A DNA stretch of 64,000 nucleotides from Streptomyces echinatus (GTDB taxonomy: Bacteria > Actinomycetota > Actinomycetes > Streptomycetales > Streptomycetaceae). The stretch covers positions 312,582 to 376,581 of the forward strand of contig NZ_JACHJK010000001.1 in assembly GCF_014203595.1 (NCBI RefSeq). Direction: 5' to 3'. Of the stretch, positions 17,543-25,609 are shown piece by piece; the first letter of the stretch is position 1; each line of letters starts with the position of its first letter. Below the pieces are notes generated by a model. The model was not told the origin of the DNA. It searched no databases and was given only the letters and a program-made list of their open reading frames with translations. The position numbers and the translations under genes were made by a program.

Positions 17543-19807
17543 TCAGCGGAAGGCCCGCAGCCGCAGACTGTTGGTGACCACGAACACCGAGGAGAAGGCC
17601 ATCGCCGCCCCCGCGATCATCGGGTTGAGCAGTCCGGCGGCGGCCAGCGGCAGCGCGGCGACGTTGTAGCCGAAGGCCCACGCCAGGTTTCCCTTGATGG
17701 TGGCCAGCGTCCGGCGGGACAGCCGGATCGCGTCCGCGGCCACCCGCAGGTCCCCGCGCACCAGCGTCAGATCGCCGGCCTCGATCGCCGCGTCCGTGCC
17801 CGTGCCCAGGGCGAGGCCCAGGTCGGCGGTGGCGAGCGCGGCGGCGTCGTTCACCCCGTCGCCCACCATGGCCACGGACCGTCCCTCGCGCTGCAGCCGT
17901 CGTACGACGTCCACCTTGTCCTCGGGCAGCACCTCGGCGTACACATTCCCGGGGTCGATGCCGACGCTCCGCGCCACCGCCTCGGCGACCGTCCGGTTGT
18001 CCCCGGTGAGCAGTACCGGCGTGAGCCCCAGGCCGCGCAGCTCGCGGACCGCCTCGGCGCTGGTGTCCTTGACGGCGTCGGCGACGGCGAGCACTCCGCG
18101 GGCCCGTCCGTCCCAGCCCGCCACGACGGCCGTACGGCCCTGCTGCTCGGCCTCCCGTGCCGCGCGGGCCAGCTCCTCCGGGAGGGTGTCGTAGAGGCGC
18201 CCCACGGCCACCTCACGGCCGTCCACCCGTCCGCGCACGCCGCGCCCGGGCACGTTCTCGAAGTGTTCGACCGCCGGCAGGGCGCCGGCCCGTTCCTCCG
18301 CGCCGGTGGCGATCGCGCGGGCCACGGGGTGCTCGGAGGCGTGCTCCAGGCCGCCCGCGAGCCGCAGCAGTTCCTTCTCGTCCTCGCCGTCGGCGGCGTA
18401 CACCGCCTGCAGGCTCATCCGTCCGGTGGTGACCGTGCCGGTCTTGTCCAGGACGACCGTGTCGACGCGGCGCGTGGACTCCAGGACCTCGGGGCCCTTG
18501 ATCAGGATGCCGAGCTGGGCGCCCCGCCCGGTGCCCACCATCAGCGCGGTCGGCGTCGCGAGGCCCAGCGCGCAGGGGCAGGCGATGATCAGTACGGCGA
18601 CGGCGGCGGTGAACGCGGCGGCCGTGTCGCCGGTGGCACCCAGCCAGGCGCCGAATGTACCGAGCGCGACGAGGATGACCACGGGGACGAACACGGCGGA
18701 GATCCGGTCGGCGAGCCGCTGCACCTCCGCCTTGCCGTTCTGGGCGTCCTCCACCAGCCGCGCCATCCGGGCGAGCTGGGTGTCCGCGCCGACCCGCCCG
18801 GCCTCCACGACCAGCCGTCCGCCCGCGTTGACCGTGGCGCCGGTGACCCGGTCGCCGGGGCCGACGTCGACCGGCACCGATTCGCCGGTCAGCATGGACG
18901 CATCCACCGCGGAGACGCCCTCCACCACCGTGCCGTCGGTGGCGATCTTCTCGCCGGGCCGTACGACGAACCGGTCGCCGACGGTCAGGGACGACACCGG
19001 CACGCGCACCTCGCGGCCGCCCCGCAGCACCGCCACGTCCTTCGCGCCCAGCTCCATCAGGGCCCGCAGGGCGGCCCCGGCGCGCCGCTTGGAGCGGGCC
19101 TCCAGGTAGCGGCCGAGCAGGATCAGCGCGACGACCCCGGCGGCGACCTCCAGATAGATGGTGGAGGCGCCGTCCATGCCGGAGACGGTGAAGCGGAACT
19201 CGTCGCGCATGCCGGCCATGCCCGCGTCGCCGAAGAACAGCGCCCACACAGACCAGCCGAACGCGGCCAGCGTGCCGACCGAGACCAGGGTGTCCATGGT
19301 GGCGGCGCCGTGCCGGAGGTTGGTCCAGGCGGCCCGGTGGAAGGGGGCGCCGCCCCAGACGACGACCGGTGCGGCGAGGGTGAGCGAGAGCCACTGCCAG
19401 TTGTCGAACTGGAGCGCGGGGATCATCGCGAGCAGCACCACGGGGGCGGCGAGCAGCGCGGAGACGAACAGGCGGTGCCGGAGCGCGCCGAGTTCGGGGT
19501 CCCGCCCGGGGCTCTCCGTCCCGGCCTCGGGTCCGGGCTCCGGCGGCGCGGGTTCCCCGGCCGTGTAGCCCGTCTTCTCCACGGTGGCGATCAGGTCGGC
19601 GACCCGGACGCCGTCGGTGATCGTGACCTGGGCCTTCTCCGTGGCGAAGTTGACGGTGGCGCTCACGCCCGCCATCCGGTTGAGCTTCTTCTCCACCCGG
19701 GCGGCGCAGGAGGCACAGGTCATTCCGCCGATGAGCAGTTCGACCCGTTCGGCGCCGGACGTTTTGGCCGTGGTCCCGGCCGCTGTCTTGGTGGTGGTGC
19801 TGGTCAT
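17543..19807 (-). CDS. copA: Copper-exporting P1B-type ATPase CopA
   Basis: A 754-residue heavy-metal P-type ATPase. An N-terminal heavy-metal-associated domain has [11 protein letters not shown] (Cys31 and Cys34). The membrane metal site is [10 protein letters not shown], the phosphorylation loop [11 protein letters not shown], and the hinge [16 protein letters not shown]. The CPC motif and the adjacent copZ indicate Cu(I) export. The C-terminal half ends with the usual transmembrane pair. copZ lies 86 bases upstream on the same strand behind a CsoR-type operator, so the two are probably co-induced by copper. Confidence 0.94.
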   Translation of the reverse strand: MTSTTTKTAAGTTAKTSGAERVELLIGGMTCASCAARVEKKLNRMAGVSATVNFATEKAQVTITDGVRVADLIATVEKTGYTAGEPAPPEPGPEAGTESPGRDPELGALRHRLFVSALLAAPVVLLAMIPALQFDNWQWLSLTLAAPVVVWGGAPFHRAAWTNLRHGAATMDTLVSVGTLAAFGWSVWALFFGDAGMAGMRDEFRFTVSGMDGASTIYLEVAAGVVALILLGRYLEARSKRRAGAALRALMELGAKDVAVLRGGREVRVPVSSLTVGDRFVVRPGEKIATDGTVVEGVSAVDASMLTGESVPVDVGPGDRVTGATVNAGGRLVVEAGRVGADTQLARMARLVEDAQNGKAEVQRLADRISAVFVPVVILVALGTFGAWLGATGDTAAAFTAAVAVLIIACPCALGLATPTALMVGTGRGAQLGILIKGPEVLESTRRVDTVVLDKTGTVTTGRMSLQAVYAADGEDEKELLRLAGGLEHASEHPVARAIATGAEERAGALPAVEHFENVPGRGVRGRVDGREVAVGRLYDTLPEELARAAREAEQQGRTAVVAGWDGRARGVLAVADAVKDTSAEAVRELRGLGLTPVLLTGDNRTVAEAVARSVGIDPGNVYAEVLPEDKVDVVRRLQREGRSVAMVGDGVNDAAALATADLGLALGTGTDAAIEAGDLTLVRGDLRVAADAIRLSRRTLATIKGNLAWAFGYNVAALPLAAAGLLNPMIAGAAMAFSSVFVVTNSLRLRAFR

Positions 19808-19893
19808 GTCCGGACTCCAGACATCGGACCGGACCGTACGGATCCAGTATCAGCTGGTCGGCACGGCCCGGTCGGGAAAGGGAGGGGTCTTTC

Positions 19894-20133
19894 TCAGGCC
19901 TTGCCGGCCAGCTCGAAGCCGGCCTCGTCGACGGCGGCGCGCACGGCCTCGTCGTCCAGCGGGGCGTCGGAGACGACGGTCACCTCGCCGGTCGACGCCA
20001 CCGCCTTCACCGAGCTGACGCCCGGGATCTCGGAGATCTCGCCGGAGACGGAGCCCTCGCAGTGGCCGCAGCTCATGCCGGTGACCTTGTAGACGGTGGT
20101 GACGGAGCCCGCGGTGTCGGTCTGGGCGGTCAT
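19894..20133 (-). CDS. copZ: Copper chaperone CopZ / heavy-metal-associated domain protein
   Basis: A 79-residue single-domain protein with the metal-binding motif GMSCGHCEGS (CxxC), the beta strands VYKVTG and VSSVKAVASTGEVTVVSD, and the terminal AVDEAGFELAGKA. Such proteins deliver Cu(I) to CopA. It precedes copA and lies directly behind a CsoR-type palindrome at 20203-20217, supporting a copper-inducible copZ-copA unit. Confidence 0.93.
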   Translation of the reverse strand: MTAQTDTAGSVTTVYKVTGMSCGHCEGSVSGEISEIPGVSSVKAVASTGEVTVVSDAPLDDEAVRAAVDEAGFELAGKA

Positions 20134-20202
20134 GTCGTTACTCCTCGTCGAGGCGTGTGGGGCCGATGGGGTCCGCGATGGGAACCCACGCTGTTCACAC
20201 TA

Positions 20203-20217
20203 TACCCCTAGGGGGTA
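20203..20217. promoter_or_regulatory. CsoR-type copper operator
   Basis: TACCCCTAGGGGGTA is a near-perfect G/C-tract palindrome, 70 bases upstream of copZ. It matches the known shape of CsoR sites (runs of C, TA centre, runs of G) before copper genes. No csoR gene is in the window. Confidence 0.8.
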
Positions 20218-20402
20218 CTTACCAAGGCTCGCAACCTCTTCCGGGGCGCCGTGGTGGGCCGAGTGGCGCACGGCCGGGCCGGTCGCCCGCGGGCGGCGCC
20301 GGGCGGCGGAGCGGACCCGGCCGCTCCGGCTCGGGCGGCGCCCGCCCGGGGCTCCCGGAACCCTGCCCGCCGATCACTCAGAGTGAGTAAGCGTCGCCAT
20401 CC

Positions 20403-20430
20403 CATAACCCTGATGGGTCCGCTGCGTTCT
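20403..20430 (+). promoter_or_regulatory. Candidate sigma-BldN promoter of the long chaplin
   Basis: CATAAC (20403-20408), exactly 16 bases, CGTTCT (20425-20430). The remembered BldN consensus is CGTAAC-N16/17-CGTTGA. The start codon is 50 bases downstream. Confidence 0.6.
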
Positions 20431-20479
20431 ATGGGGTGCGGGTGAGTGCCCGCGACGATGTCAGGAAGGCAGGAAACCC

Positions 20480-21166
20480 ATGAGACGGACTACCCGAACC
20501 GGTGTGATCGCGGTCGCCGTGACTGGCGCGATGGCCGTGACGCTCCCGGTGTCCGCCGCCTTCGCGGCCGACGGGGCCGAGGCCGATGGTACGGCGGCCG
20601 GCTCGCCCGGGGTGCTCTCCGGCAACACCATTCAGGTCCCGGTGCACGTGCCGCTGAACGTCTGTGGCAACACGGTGGACGTCGTGGGGCTGCTCAACCC
20701 GGCCGCCGGCAACAGCTGCGAGAACAAGGGCGCCGGGAAGGGCGACGGCGCCGGCAAGAGCGATGGCTCGATCACGTCCGGCGGGTCGTCGGCGCACGGC
20801 AGCGCCACGGACTCGCCCGGGGTGCTCTCGGGCAATCTCGTCCAGCTCCCGATCCACGTGCCGGCGAACGTCACCGGGAACAGTGTCAACGTGGTCGGGG
20901 TGGGCAACCCCGTCATCGGTAACCACTCGGTCAACGGTTCCGGCGAGCATCCCGAGTCCCCGGTCCCGAAGCCCCGGTCCCCGAAGCCCGTGGCACACGT
21001 CCGGTCCCACCCGGCCCCGCGCGTCACGCACACCCCGCGGCCGGTCGCGTCCTCACTGGCCCGCACCGGAGCGGACCTCACGGTGCCCGCAGCCGCAGGC
21101 AGTGTCGCGCTCCTCGTCGCGGGTGGGGTCCTGTACCGCCGCTCCCGCCCGGCCCGCACCCGCTGA
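20480..21166 (+). CDS. Long chaplin with sortase signal
   Basis: A 228-residue exported surface protein. It has a signal peptide (cleavage near AAFAADG), a first chaplin domain at about 41-80 (SPGVLSGNTIQVPVHVPLN, VCGNTVDVVG, two Cys), a second at about 111-152 (SPGVLSGNLVQLPIHVPAN, VTGNSVNVVG), then a Pro/basic linker, LARTG at 193-197, a membrane segment and an RRSRPARTR tail. LAxTG is the signal of actinobacterial class E sortase, so it should be wall-anchored. Chaplins assemble into amyloid-like films that make aerial hyphae hydrophobic. The second domain lacks both cysteines. It corresponds to the ChpA/B/C class; I cannot say which. Confidence 0.93.
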   Translation: MRRTTRTGVIAVAVTGAMAVTLPVSAAFAADGAEADGTAAGSPGVLSGNTIQVPVHVPLNVCGNTVDVVGLLNPAAGNSCENKGAGKGDGAGKSDGSITSGGSSAHGSATDSPGVLSGNLVQLPIHVPANVTGNSVNVVGVGNPVIGNHSVNGSGEHPESPVPKPRSPKPVAHVRSHPAPRVTHTPRPVASSLARTGADLTVPAAAGSVALLVAGGVLYRRSRPARTR

Positions 21167-21219
21167 CCGGCACGCCACGGCCCCGCCCGGTGTGCCCCGG
21201 GCGGCTCGGGCGGACGGCC

Positions 21220-21246
21220 GCGCCCCGCATCCTCGGTGCGGGGCGC
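21220..21246 (+). terminator. Terminator of the long chaplin gene
   Basis: GCGCCCCGCA (21220-21229) and TGCGGGGCGC (21237-21246), perfect 10-bp arms with a 7-base loop, 54 bases after the stop codon. Confidence 0.7.
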
Positions 21247-21491
21247 TGATATCCGTACGCGGCCGGACCACCCCTTCGGGGGCCGTGGCGGTGCTGCCGT
21301 GTCGAACCCTGCTTCGTCCGGTGCCGATTCCCCGTGGGCGGCCCCGGTCTCGTGAACCCAAGGCCGCGCGCGTCCGCGCGTCTGCTCCCCGGGGCACCCC
21401 GTCCCACCGGCCGGACGGCGACCGGCCGAAACCATTCCAAGTGGTTACAGGAGTGAGGGAAAGGGTTCACGGGCACATAGAGGGACGGGAC

Positions 21492-21533
21492 GGCTGTGGC
21501 AGTGGTTCGTTCCCCCACGGCACTGCCACAGCC
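21492..21533. other. Isolated 13-bp hairpin
   Basis: GGCTGTGGCAGTG (21492-21504) and CACTGCCACAGCC (21521-21533) are perfect arms with a 16-base loop. It does not follow any recognised gene closely. Confidence 0.55.
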
Positions 21534-21633
21534 CCACCCGCCTACGCCTGGGGAGACGTGGTCACGGCCTGGCCGTCGTCAGCGCCACGACCCCCCTCGG
21601 GCCGTTTCCGGCTGTTCGCGGGCGCGTCTGCTC

Positions 21634-21678
21634 GAAGCCCCCGCCGTCACCGATGAGTACGGTGACGGCGGGGGCTTC
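21634..21678. terminator. Very strong bidirectional terminator-like hairpin
   Basis: GAAGCCCCCGCCGTCACC (21634-21651) and GGTGACGGCGGGGGCTTC (21661-21678): a perfect 18-bp stem with a 9-base loop, between convergent genes. Confidence 0.75.
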
Positions 21679-21737
21679 GGCCGTGTGATCCGGTGAAGGG
21701 CCTCGACGGCGCCGGCACGTACCGGAACAAGGGGGAA

Positions 21738-21814
21738 GGACCCGCACGGGCGCCGAAGTCGCCCACCCCATGTGCATGCGGTGGGGGACCGGACGAGATG
21801 ATCCGTGCGGGTCC
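21738..21814 (-). terminator. Nested inverted repeat after the 21.8 kb secreted protein
   Basis: GGACCCGCACGG (21738-21749) and CCGTGCGGGTCC (21803-21814) are perfect 12-bp arms enclosing a smaller CCCACC/GGTGGG stem. They lie 22 bases past the stop codon of the minus-strand gene. Confidence 0.65.
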
Positions 21815-21835
21815 GGAGGGCGGGGCGGCAAGCTG

Positions 21836-22111
21836 TCAGAGCGCCTGGTTGTTGCATCCCATGTCGGAACCGAGGTGGCTCTGCTGCGCACCCGGGTTGC
21901 CCTCGCCGTTCAGCAGGTTGCCTGCCAGGCCGGTGAGAGCGCCGACGCTGCCGATCACCTCGATGTTCATGTCGTGCGAGCGGCACTCGATGCCCTGCGT
22001 GATGTCGAGGTCGTGGCCCCGCTCACCGTGGGCGAAGGCGGTGGTGCTGCCGAGGGAGCCGACACTGCCGAGGAGGGCGCCCACGAGGACGGCCTTGTGA
22101 AACTTGTGCAT
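21836..22111 (-). CDS. Small secreted protein, GNPGAQ family (copy 1)
   Basis: A 91-residue exported protein of unknown function. The signal peptide MHKFHKAVLVGALLGSVG ends near TTAFAHG. The mature part of about 65 residues reads LDITQGIECRSHDMN, then IGSVGALTGLAGNLLNGEG, NPGAQQSHLGSDMGCNN. The two cysteines, SHD, NGEGNPGAQ and GSxMGCxN are shared with the genes at 24001 and 24508. It lies 69 bases downstream of the Pro-rich secreted protein gene on the same strand and may be co-transcribed. The Gly/Asn-rich, low-charge character recalls rodlins and chaplins, but there is no direct similarity I can prove. Confidence 0.82.
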   Translation of the reverse strand: MHKFHKAVLVGALLGSVGSLGSTTAFAHGERGHDLDITQGIECRSHDMNIEVIGSVGALTGLAGNLLNGEGNPGAQQSHLGSDMGCNNQAL

Positions 22112-22180
22112 GGATACTCCGTTGGTCGAGCGGATGAGATGTGCGACGGATCGAGTCGGTGGACGCCGACGGGGAGGCCG

Positions 22181-22837
22181 TCAGCCGAGCCGGGGAAGAC
22201 CCAGCTGGCCGAGGGGAGGTGCCGCGACCTGGCCGAGGCCCACGGGAGACAGCTGCGGTACGCCCGGCGACCCGAGCGCCGGGTTGACGAGCGGGTTCAC
22301 CTGCGGGTTGATCTGCGGGTTCACCTGCGGCATGACATGCATCGGGGGCTCCGGGGCGAACGCCTGGGGCATGCCTACCTGCGGCGCGACCTGGGGCATG
22401 ACCTGCGGCATGACCTGCGGCACGACCTGAGCCGGCTGAGCCGGGGCGGCCTGCATCGGCTGCGGTGGGGCGGCCTGCGCCGGCTGCTGAGGGTACGGCG
22501 TTGCGGTGGCCTGCGCCGTGCCTTGCGACGAGGCCGCGGCGGAGGCGTAACCGGACTGCTGCGGCGCCTGCGGGGCGTACTGCGGTGCCGGCTGGGGAGC
22601 GTACTGCGGGGCGGGCTGGGGTGCCGGCTGGGGAGCGTACTGCGGGGCGGCGGGCTGGGGTGCCGACTGGGGAGCCGGTGCCGGGGCCGCGGTCTGGGGA
22701 ACGGATTGATCGGGAGCTGACGCCGGTGTGGCACCGCCTGGTGCGACAGCAGTGTCGGCATGGCTGACGCCGGCGGCGATGCCGGACAGACCGCTGGCCG
22801 CTGCTACGACGAGCGCGGCCTTGTGGAGCTTGCGCAT
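22181..22837 (-). CDS. Pro/Gln/Ala-rich secreted protein with APQ and NPQ repeats
   Basis: A 218-residue exported protein, function unknown. The signal peptide MRKLHKAALVVAAASGLSG, cleaved near VSHADT, is nearly identical to that of the divergent gene at 23290. The mature chain is low-complexity: PQYAPQPAPQPAPQYAPQ blocks (about residues 58-92), VMPQVMPQVAPQV, then VNPQINPQVNPLVNP and a Leu/Pro-rich tail. No cysteine is present in the mature part. The QVNPQxNPQ motif recurs in the 23290 gene. It is probably an extended surface or wall-spanning protein. Confidence 0.8.
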   Translation of the reverse strand: MRKLHKAALVVAAASGLSGIAAGVSHADTAVAPGGATPASAPDQSVPQTAAPAPAPQSAPQPAAPQYAPQPAPQPAPQYAPQPAPQYAPQAPQQSGYASAAASSQGTAQATATPYPQQPAQAAPPQPMQAAPAQPAQVVPQVMPQVMPQVAPQVGMPQAFAPEPPMHVMPQVNPQINPQVNPLVNPALGSPGVPQLSPVGLGQVAAPPLGQLGLPRLG

Positions 22838-23289
22838 GAAACCCTCGACCCTTCGATACCTGAAAGCAGATCAGTGCGGTCGCGCGTGCAGTCGGTGCGA
22901 TATCCGCACCGCGTCGTCGGCAGCAATCACTCGAGTGGCACGCGGACTTCACGTCGGAGCCGACAGCGAATTCCCTGGCCCCTCTGCAGGTCTTCGGGTG
23001 CTGCCCTCTCTGCACCGGAACGAGAATCGCCTCGCCGTGGTCACGGCGCCTCAGGGCCCGTCACCCATTTGCCGCGCGTCACGGGTCCCCGTGGCCGCGC
23101 GCCCCCTTGCGTCAAATGGGTGACCACGGCCAGGCGCCCGTATCCGGGTCCGCGCCCGCTTCGTTCCCCACGGGGCAAGAACGACGGCTCACCGCAGCCG
23201 TATCGGCAGCAGGAGCAGCGGCAACTGCGGCGCCTGTTCCGGCATTTCACCAGGTTTCGTACACAGGTCAACGAAGGGCCGAGGATTTC
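22838..23289. other. Divergent intergenic region with a long-spaced inverted repeat
   Basis: It separates two secreted-protein genes pointing outward. A 12-bp inverted repeat (23060-23071 and 23113-23124) is the main feature. No supported gene. The ribosome-binding context GGGCCGAGGATTTC precedes the 23290 start. Confidence 0.5.
23060..23124. promoter_or_regulatory. 12-bp inverted repeat in a divergent promoter region
   Basis: GTCACCCATTTG (23060-23071) and CAAATGGGTGAC (23113-23124) are perfect inverted copies separated by 41 bases. Each could be a half-site or separate site for a regulator of the two divergent secreted-protein genes, or the whole could be a large hairpin. Confidence 0.45.
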
Positions 23290-23778
23290 ATGCGCAAGCT
23301 TCACAAGGTCGCGCTCGTCGTCGCAGCGGCCGGCGGTCTGTCCGGCGTCGGTGCCGGCCCAAGCTCCGCCGCCACCCCCGCCTACACCGGGCCTGCCCCG
23401 GCCCCTGTCTCGCAGCCCGACGCCCAGGCCGCGGCCGCCACCAACGCCCAGGCCAGCGCACAGACCTACGGCTCGCCGGCCCCGCAGCAGGCAGCTCCGC
23501 AGCGGGGGACCGAAGTCGCCCCGCAGGTCAATCCGCAGCTGAACCCTCAGATCAGCCCTCAGATCTCTCCGCAGGCCCCCCAGGCCTCCTCGTCCGAGCA
23601 GGGTGCGCCGAGCCAGACGAACCTGTTCCGCCCGTACCAGGAGTGCAGCCCGCAGAACCTGCTGGCCGCGAACGTACCGGTCGCCCTGCTCGCGGCCTCC
23701 GAGACCCGGGGCGTGGACTGCACCCAGGCCAACAGCCAGGCGAACTCCTTGGCCAGTGCCAGCGCCAACGCGCGGTAA
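23290..23778 (+). CDS. Secreted protein with NPQ repeats and RPYQECSPQ domain
   Basis: A 162-residue exported protein of unknown function. The ATG at 23290 opens the signal peptide MRKLHKVALVVAAAGGLSG; an upstream in-frame start at 23107 would destroy it. The mature part begins Ala/Gln-rich, carries VNPQLNPQISPQISPQ as in the divergent Pro-rich protein, and ends with FRPYQECSPQNLLAANVPV and a second cysteine in RGVDCTQANSQ. That last domain is shared with the 26437 gene (YRPYQECSPQ, TTCGQYNN). It therefore links two subfamilies of the island. Confidence 0.82.
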   Translation: MRKLHKVALVVAAAGGLSGVGAGPSSAATPAYTGPAPAPVSQPDAQAAAATNAQASAQTYGSPAPQQAAPQRGTEVAPQVNPQLNPQISPQISPQAPQASSSEQGAPSQTNLFRPYQECSPQNLLAANVPVALLAASETRGVDCTQANSQANSLASASANAR

Positions 23779-23808
23779 CGGCAACGGCGGTCGCGTCTGA
23801 CGTCCGGC

Positions 23809-23843
23809 ACGGGCCCCTCGGGAATGACACCCGACGGGCCCGT
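23809..23843 (+). terminator. Terminator after the 23.3 kb secreted protein
   Basis: ACGGGCCC (23809-23816) and GGGCCCGT (23836-23843), with an inner CGGG/CCCG stem, 30 bases after the stop codon. Confidence 0.65.
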
Positions 23844-24000
23844 TCGCGTGCTCTGAAGCCTTCGGGTTCTCCTGACGATCCATCACGAAGACGGCGCGTC
23901 GCTACCAATGTCCCGATATAGCGCTATTAATCTTCCATAACTGTAAAGCCGATCTACCACAACAGATCGCATCCACTCGCACACTCTCATCGGAGAAGAC

Positions 24001-24285
24001 ATGCGCAAGCTTCGCAGCGTTGCCGTTCTGGTCACCGCCATCGGCGCCCTCGGGCTCGTCGGCGGCACGGCCCACGCCGACCAGGGCGGCAAGGACGGAC
24101 ACGGCGACAAGTTCAAGATCACGCAGAGCTCGAACTGCAAGTCGCACGACCTGAACCTCGACCTGCTGGGCGAGGTCGGGCTGCTCAACGGCGTGCTGGG
24201 CAACGCGCTGAACGGCGAGGGCAACCCCGGCGCCCAGGCCACCGACATCGGCTCCACGATGGGCTGCAACAACAGCGCCCTCTAG
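24001..24285 (+). CDS. Small secreted protein, GNPGAQ family (copy 2)
   Basis: A 94-residue exported protein, function unknown. The signal peptide is MRKLRSVAVLVTAIGALG, cleaved near GTAHADQ. The mature chain has FKITQSSNCKSHDLNLD, LLGEVGLLNGVLGNALNGEG, NPGAQATDIGSTMGCNN. It is close to the 24508 gene over its whole length and more distant from the 21836 gene. The upstream 120 bases are strikingly AT-rich for this genome and should hold its promoter. It has its own terminator at 24318-24358, so it is probably monocistronic. Confidence 0.84.
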   Translation: MRKLRSVAVLVTAIGALGLVGGTAHADQGGKDGHGDKFKITQSSNCKSHDLNLDLLGEVGLLNGVLGNALNGEGNPGAQATDIGSTMGCNNSAL

Positions 24286-24317
24286 GGCCTCCGCCGGCGC
24301 GCGACGCCGGACGGCAC

Positions 24318-24358
24318 ATGGTCCCGGCGCCGGGCTTCACGCCGGGCGCCGGGACCAT
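24318..24358 (+). terminator. Terminator of the 24.0 kb secreted protein
   Basis: ATGGTCCCGGCGCC (24318-24331) and GGCGCCGGGACCAT (24345-24358): perfect 14-bp arms with a 13-base loop. Confidence 0.8.
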
Positions 24359-24507
24359 TCACATGCGCGAGCGGGCTGCCGGAGCAAGGGGCATGTGAGC
24401 CCGGCCCGCCGCCGGAATTCCTTCGGATGCCCCGCAACAGCGTTCCTCACACAGACGACATGACGGCCCGTCACGGGCCTTCTCCACCAGACCTCACCGG
24501 AGATGAC

Positions 24508-24798
24508 ATGCGTAAACTCCACACGGCCGCCGTCCTCATCGCCGCATTCGGCAGCATGGGGCTCCTGGGCGCCGGCACGGCCCACGCCGATCAGGGCTGG
24601 GGCAAGCGCGGCGGCGACAGCTTCGACATCACACAGTCAAGCACCTGCACGTCGCACGACAGCAACCTCGACGTCCTCGGCGAGGTCGGTATCGGCAACG
24701 GTCTGGGTGGCAACCTGGCGAACGGCGAGGGCAACCCGGGCGCGCAGCAGTCGTCCCTGGGCTCGACCATGGGCTGTGACAACAGCTTCGGCGGCTAG
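24508..24798 (+). CDS. Small secreted protein, GNPGAQ family (copy 3)
   Basis: A 96-residue exported protein, function unknown. The ATG at 24508 is chosen over 24427 because it starts the conserved signal peptide MRKLHTAAVLIAAFGSMG (cleavage near GTAHADQ) and follows ACCGGAGATGAC. The mature chain has FDITQSSTCTSHDSNLD, LGEVGIGNGLGGNLANGEG, NPGAQQSSLGSTMGCDN. The two cysteines align with copies 1 and 2. It is followed by a perfect 17-bp terminator. Confidence 0.84.
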   Translation: MRKLHTAAVLIAAFGSMGLLGAGTAHADQGWGKRGGDSFDITQSSTCTSHDSNLDVLGEVGIGNGLGGNLANGEGNPGAQQSSLGSTMGCDNSFGG

Positions 24799-24813
24799 CA
24801 GAACCGCATCTCT

Positions 24814-24852
24814 GCCCGGTGCCCCGGCCGACGGCCGGGGCACCGGGCTTTT
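24814..24852 (+). terminator. Perfect 17-bp terminator with T run
   Basis: GCCCGGTGCCCCGGCCG (24814-24830) and its complement (24832-24848) form a near-continuous stem followed by TTTT (24849-24852). Confidence 0.85.
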
Positions 24853-24904
24853 CCGTCCCGCAGCCGAGCGCATCGGGCGGGGAGCGGAAACCGGTAACTG
24901 AAAA

Positions 24905-24932
24905 GCCGGACCAGAAACCGTCCTGGTCCGGC
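24905..24932 (-). terminator. Terminator of the 25.0 kb secreted protein (minus strand)
   Basis: GCCGGACCAG (24905-24914) and CTGGTCCGGC (24923-24932) with an 8-base loop; on the minus strand the stem is followed by TTTT. Confidence 0.75.
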
Positions 24933-24947
24933 CTGTGCCGTGAATGT

Positions 24948-25292
24948 TCAGAACTCGAAGCGCGGCTTCTTGAAACCCTTGGGCAGCGGAGCCGTGTTGG
25001 AACAGTCCACGACCGGACCGGAAGCGGCGGACCCGCCGTCCACCAGTTCCTCCTCCTGGAACACCACACGCGGACGGTCGGCCGTCGAGCAGTCCTGCTC
25101 CTGGCGGACGAGGTGTGTGCCGTCTTTGTCGGTATGGATCTCGTTCTTGCGGACGCAGACGGTGTCACCCTGAGCGTTGGTCCTGCAATCGCTCGAGGGC
25201 TCGTCCGCGTAAGCGTGTCCGGCGCCGACGCAGACCGCGGCGAGACTTCCGACGAGCGCCGAGGCGGTGGCGATCTTCCGGGGACTGAACAT
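24948..25292 (-). CDS. Small secreted four-cysteine protein (copy 1)
   Basis: 114 residues from the ATG at 25292, preceded by AAAGGAACG. The signal peptide MFSPRKIATASALVGSLAAV ends near AYADEP. The mature chain carries four cysteines: SDCRTNAQGDTVCVRKNE, then DGTHLVRQEQDCSTAD and VVDCSN. The spacing Cx8C-x-(R/K), DGxxxxxQExxC and a last xxC matches the gene at 26046, so they are paralogs. Function unknown; the cysteines could make two disulfides outside the cell. Confidence 0.8.
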   Translation of the reverse strand: MFSPRKIATASALVGSLAAVCVGAGHAYADEPSSDCRTNAQGDTVCVRKNEIHTDKDGTHLVRQEQDCSTADRPRVVFQEEELVDGGSAASGPVVDCSNTAPLPKGFKKPRFEF

Positions 25293-25609
25293 GTGCTTCG
25301 TTCCTTTACGACGGAGGCCCGGGCGCGTGTGCCGTTGACCGGCGTGCGCCCGGGCCCGAGAGGTCGGAGTGGATGCCGTGCCGGGGCGAGCCTTCGGTCG
25401 CGTCCGGCGGCGGGACGGCCGCAGCCCGGACGCGTGACCTGATGGTTCGTCACGCGTCCGGGCTGCCATCGCCGCGGGTGTCATTGGCGCACCGTCGGGG
25501 GACCGGGTAGGTGCGGGGCCGGGCGTCGAGTTCGGGGGATGCGCATCAGGCTTCCATGGAAGGCGATACGTCCGAGACGGGGTCGAGAGAATGAGCCCTC
25601 GACGCGACC

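Larger units (their letters stand above)
21167..21835. other. Intergenic region with several strong hairpins
   Basis: No supported gene. It holds the chaplin terminator (21220-21246), an unexplained AT-richer segment at about 21425-21480, a 13-bp hairpin (21492-21533), an 18-bp hairpin (21634-21678) and the terminator of the next minus-strand gene (21738-21814). Confidence 0.5.

Noticed and set aside
21078..21518. Minus-strand frame opposite the long chaplin 3' end
   Set aside because: It is Arg/Gly/Pro-rich shadow composition and overlaps the chaplin's sorting signal.
22104..22720. Plus-strand frames with LRHDLRHDL repeats
   Set aside because: They are the antisense reading of the Pro/Gln-rich secreted protein and lack a signal peptide or ribosome-binding site.
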